Shown here one piece after another: positions 6,624 through 7,678 of a stretch of 7,678 nucleotides of DNA. Within the stretch, counting starts at the first letter, position 1. Each line of letters opens with the position of its first letter. The notes beneath the pieces were generated by a model. It did not search any database. It was not told where the DNA came from and saw only the letters and a program-made list of their open reading frames with translations. Source of the stretch: Marinilabilia sp046483585 (lineage in GTDB: Bacteria > Bacteroidota > Bacteroidia > Bacteroidales > Marinilabiliaceae); NCBI GenBank assembly GCA_046483585.1, contig JAWOCV010000313.1:1-7678 (forward strand), read 5' to 3'. The translations under genes and the position numbers were made by a program.

Positions 6624-6759
6624 TTTCATTCGTAAAAATTTAGTCTAAGTTATTGGTCGAATGGAACTTGCATTCTTCAACATTTACATATCCTTTTGAG
6701 ACCTTGATGGTCATGCAAGTTTCATCCGTATAAAATTTGTTTTTTAAGTTCGGATGGAA
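6624..6759. repeat. Two direct copies of an AT-rich hairpin unit
   Basis: Copy 1 pairs TTTCATTCG (6624-6632) with CGAATGGAA (6658-6666). Copy 2 pairs TTTCATCCG (6720-6728) with CGGATGGAA (6751-6759). The copies are 93-96 bp apart and share the AT-rich loop pattern GTA(T)AAAATTT. In addition, 6658-6673 and 6713-6728 are inverted relative to each other (14 of 16 bases), enclosing a small GACC-TTGAT-GGTC hairpin. Alternative foldings are therefore possible. The T-C change in copy 2 is matched by A-G in its partner arm, so pairing is kept. Confidence 0.6.
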
Positions 6760-6839
6760 CCTGCCTGACGTTTTCTGAAAAAGAATCCATTCGTTCCAAA
6801 GAATTTTTCTTAGAACTCAGGATCTTTATTTCATTAGGC

Positions 6840-6861
6840 CGGCAGGCAGGCCTGTCTGCCG
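6840..6861. repeat. GC-rich 22-bp palindrome
   Basis: The arms CGGCAGGCAGG and CCTGTCTGCCG are complementary except for one pair. The sequence stands out sharply from the AT-rich surroundings. A related fragment, CCCGCCAGGCAGGC, occurs at 6931-6944. Palindromes built on GGCAGGCAGG are, from memory, common intergenic repeats in Bacteroidota. Function is unknown. Confidence 0.6.
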
Positions 6862-7013
6862 TTTTATGTATATGGAATCATCAATTTTAATGTTTTAACA
6901 TCAAAAATCCAGAATGTTTCTTTTTCATAACCCGCCAGGCAGGCTCGCATGCAATGATTTATACACATTCTGTTGCAACAACCCTTGCCATGCTCGTTTC
7001 AATTTAGAAGAAA

Positions 7014-7167
7014 GTGTCGCTCCTCTGGAGCTTAAGATCTTTTTCAATACAGAGGTTTTTTACCATACTGTCGCCACTCCGTGGCTATCCCAAAGCACCG
7101 GAGGTGCGAGAGTATGGTAATAAAACAGCAAAACTTTACAAAAAAGTAAGCGCCGGAGGTGCGACAC
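7014..7167. repeat. Nested cluster of four mini-hairpins (two inverted pairs)
   Basis: Four units share the plan TGTC-GCNCC-TCC-GGNGC-TT. Unit A (7014-7034) and unit D (7147-7167, inverted) match at 18 of 21 positions and form the outer arms. The inner arms TACCATACTGTCGC (7061-7074) and GCGAGAGTATGGTA (7106-7119) pair at 13 of 14 and contain units B (GCCAC-TCC-GTGGC) and C (GCACC-GGA-GGTGC). Each unit forms its own 5-bp stem with a 3-base loop. Stem bases differ between units but remain paired, except for a G-T pair in D. This is a REP/BIME-like structured element inside the TIR-bounded segment. Confidence 0.7.
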
Positions 7168-7238
7168 AATAAAAAAAAATCACTTACAAATTGAAAGTAT
7201 ACTGGAGTTTTTAATGCTCTTTTTAGACAGCCTCATTT

Positions 7239-7252
7239 AAAGAATATTCTTT
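7239..7252. repeat. Perfect 14-bp AT-rich palindrome beside the right TIR
   Basis: AAAGAATATTCTTT is its own reverse complement and starts two bases after the right terminal inverted repeat ends. It might be the palindromic target into which the element inserted next to it, or a chance AT-rich palindrome. No matching half is seen at the left end. Confidence 0.4.
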
Positions 7253-7556
7253 TGTTTTAAGCACTTTGATAATCCGGGATATAAGCTCAATAAGCCTATG
7301 AATTTTAAGGGTTAGGAGAAAACAACAATCGTTAGATTTAAGAAGGCTCATATATTGTTGATAAACAGCACTTTAACATGAACAATTTCTGAATGTTAAA
7401 CAATTGAATAACTGATACTTGCAAAAGTTTAACGAACTGTTGAGTATTATACGAATTATCTTTTATCTAACAAAACATGTAAACAACCGAAATTCAATCA
7501 TATACATTTTTGTTAGTTCTTTGGTTATGTCGCAAAAGAGAGCAACCTTTCTCTTC

Positions 7557-7667
7557 AGCTTCGAGCTTCGAGCTTCGAGCTTTCAGCTACTACTAACTCT
7601 GCGACTGAACTAAGAGCTAAGAGCTAACAGCTAACAGCTAACAGCTAACAGCTAAGAGCTTCCAGCT
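7557..7667. repeat. Two heptamer arrays with AGCT every 7 bp
   Basis: AGCT begins at 7557, 7564, 7571, 7578 and 7585 (spacer mainly TCG). It recurs at 7615, 7622, 7629, 7636, 7643, 7650, 7657 and 7664 (spacer mainly AAC or AAG). The period is exactly 7 bp within each block, with a 30-bp step between the last AGCT of the first block and the first of the second. It is a simple tandem repeat with a palindromic tetramer core. No coding or RNA function is evident. Confidence 0.85.
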
Positions 7668-7678
7668 TTCCCGCGGCT

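Larger units (their letters stand above)
6584..7237. mobile_element. MITE-like or gutted insertion element with 19-bp terminal inverted repeats
   Basis: AATGAGGCTGTCAAAAAAG at 6584-6602 matches the reverse complement of 7219-7237 (AATGAGGCTGTCTAAAAAG) at 18 of 19 positions. The GAGGCTGTC(T)AAAA end resembles, from memory, the tips of IS1182-like elements in Bacteroidota. The 654-bp interior holds no transposase frame and is instead a patchwork of hairpin repeats. No convincing target-site duplication is visible; the flanks AAT/ATT are mirror-related rather than directly repeated. It is best read as a non-autonomous element moved by a transposase encoded elsewhere, or as an IS whose gene has been lost. 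Confidence 0.65.
6404..7678. other. Gene-free, repeat-dense intergenic region
   Basis: No credible protein gene is present in these 1,275 bases. Short open frames cross palindromes and lack family character. The segment 6404-6583 is the leader of the helicase gene; no good TAnnTTTG promoter at a workable distance was found. The segment 6584-7237 is a TIR-bounded element. The segment 7253-7556 is AT-rich with nothing recognisable apart from a 6-bp hairpin (7536-7541 with 7550-7555). The last 120 bases are 7-bp repeats. A tRNA or rRNA was not seen. Confidence 0.75.

Noticed and set aside
6474..6635. Plus-strand 53-codon frame starting ATGAGCGGA with AGAAAGG upstream
   Set aside because: It runs through the left terminal inverted repeat and into the first hairpin unit, and its composition does not look protein-like.
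6914..7120. Plus-strand 68-codon frame
   Set aside because: It is read through the nested hairpin repeats, whose sequence is explained by stem pairing rather than coding.
7419..7613. Plus-strand 64-codon frame
   Set aside because: Its C-terminal part is the translation of the AGCT heptamer array; the rest is AT-rich low-complexity sequence.

Overview
This looks like chromosomal DNA from a member of Bacteroidota, probably an anaerobic Bacteroidales/Marinilabiliales-type lineage. The evidence is a regulator promoter with the phylum-type TAnnTTTG box, starts without Shine-Dalgarno sequences, the pairing of an XRE-cupin regulator with a MACS-type acyl-CoA synthetase, and many short palindromic intergenic repeats. 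The phylum call is fairly firm; the order is a guess. All five convincing genes lie on the minus strand, so in order of transcription the window reads from right to left.

Right end (6404-7678): 1,275 bases with no credible gene, packed with repeats. A 654-bp segment (6584-7237) is bounded by near-perfect 19-bp terminal inverted repeats and holds no transposase, which suggests a MITE or gutted insertion element. Inside it are two direct copies of an AT-rich hairpin unit, a GC-rich palindrome, and a nested set of four mini-hairpins whose stems show compensatory changes. The window ends in two arrays with AGCT exactly every 7 bp.

Centre (3743-6403): a full-length 886-aa SNF2-family ATPase with all helicase motifs and a very acidic linker before a small C-terminal domain. 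Downstream are 266 bases holding a possible decayed coding remnant, then an AT-rich VapBC-type toxin-antitoxin pair (antitoxin 3237-3476, PIN-domain toxin 2833-3237) joined by a TGATG stop/start.

Left part (228-2713): an XRE-cupin regulator followed on the same strand by an AMP-forming acyl-CoA synthetase. The two probably form one metabolic unit, with the regulator controlling acyl-CoA synthesis from a free acid. Their 281-bp gap is filled with repeats: four tandem 28-29-bp palindromic units, a perfect 20-bp palindrome of related design, and a five-unit 8-bp microsatellite just before the synthetase. Beyond the synthetase stop are a small hairpin and a long inverted repeat followed by a T-run on the minus strand, a plausible terminator.

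No multi-gene novel system is evident. The most unusual content is the density and variety of structured intergenic repeats, especially the covarying hairpin cluster at 7014-7167 and the palindrome array at 2026-2140.
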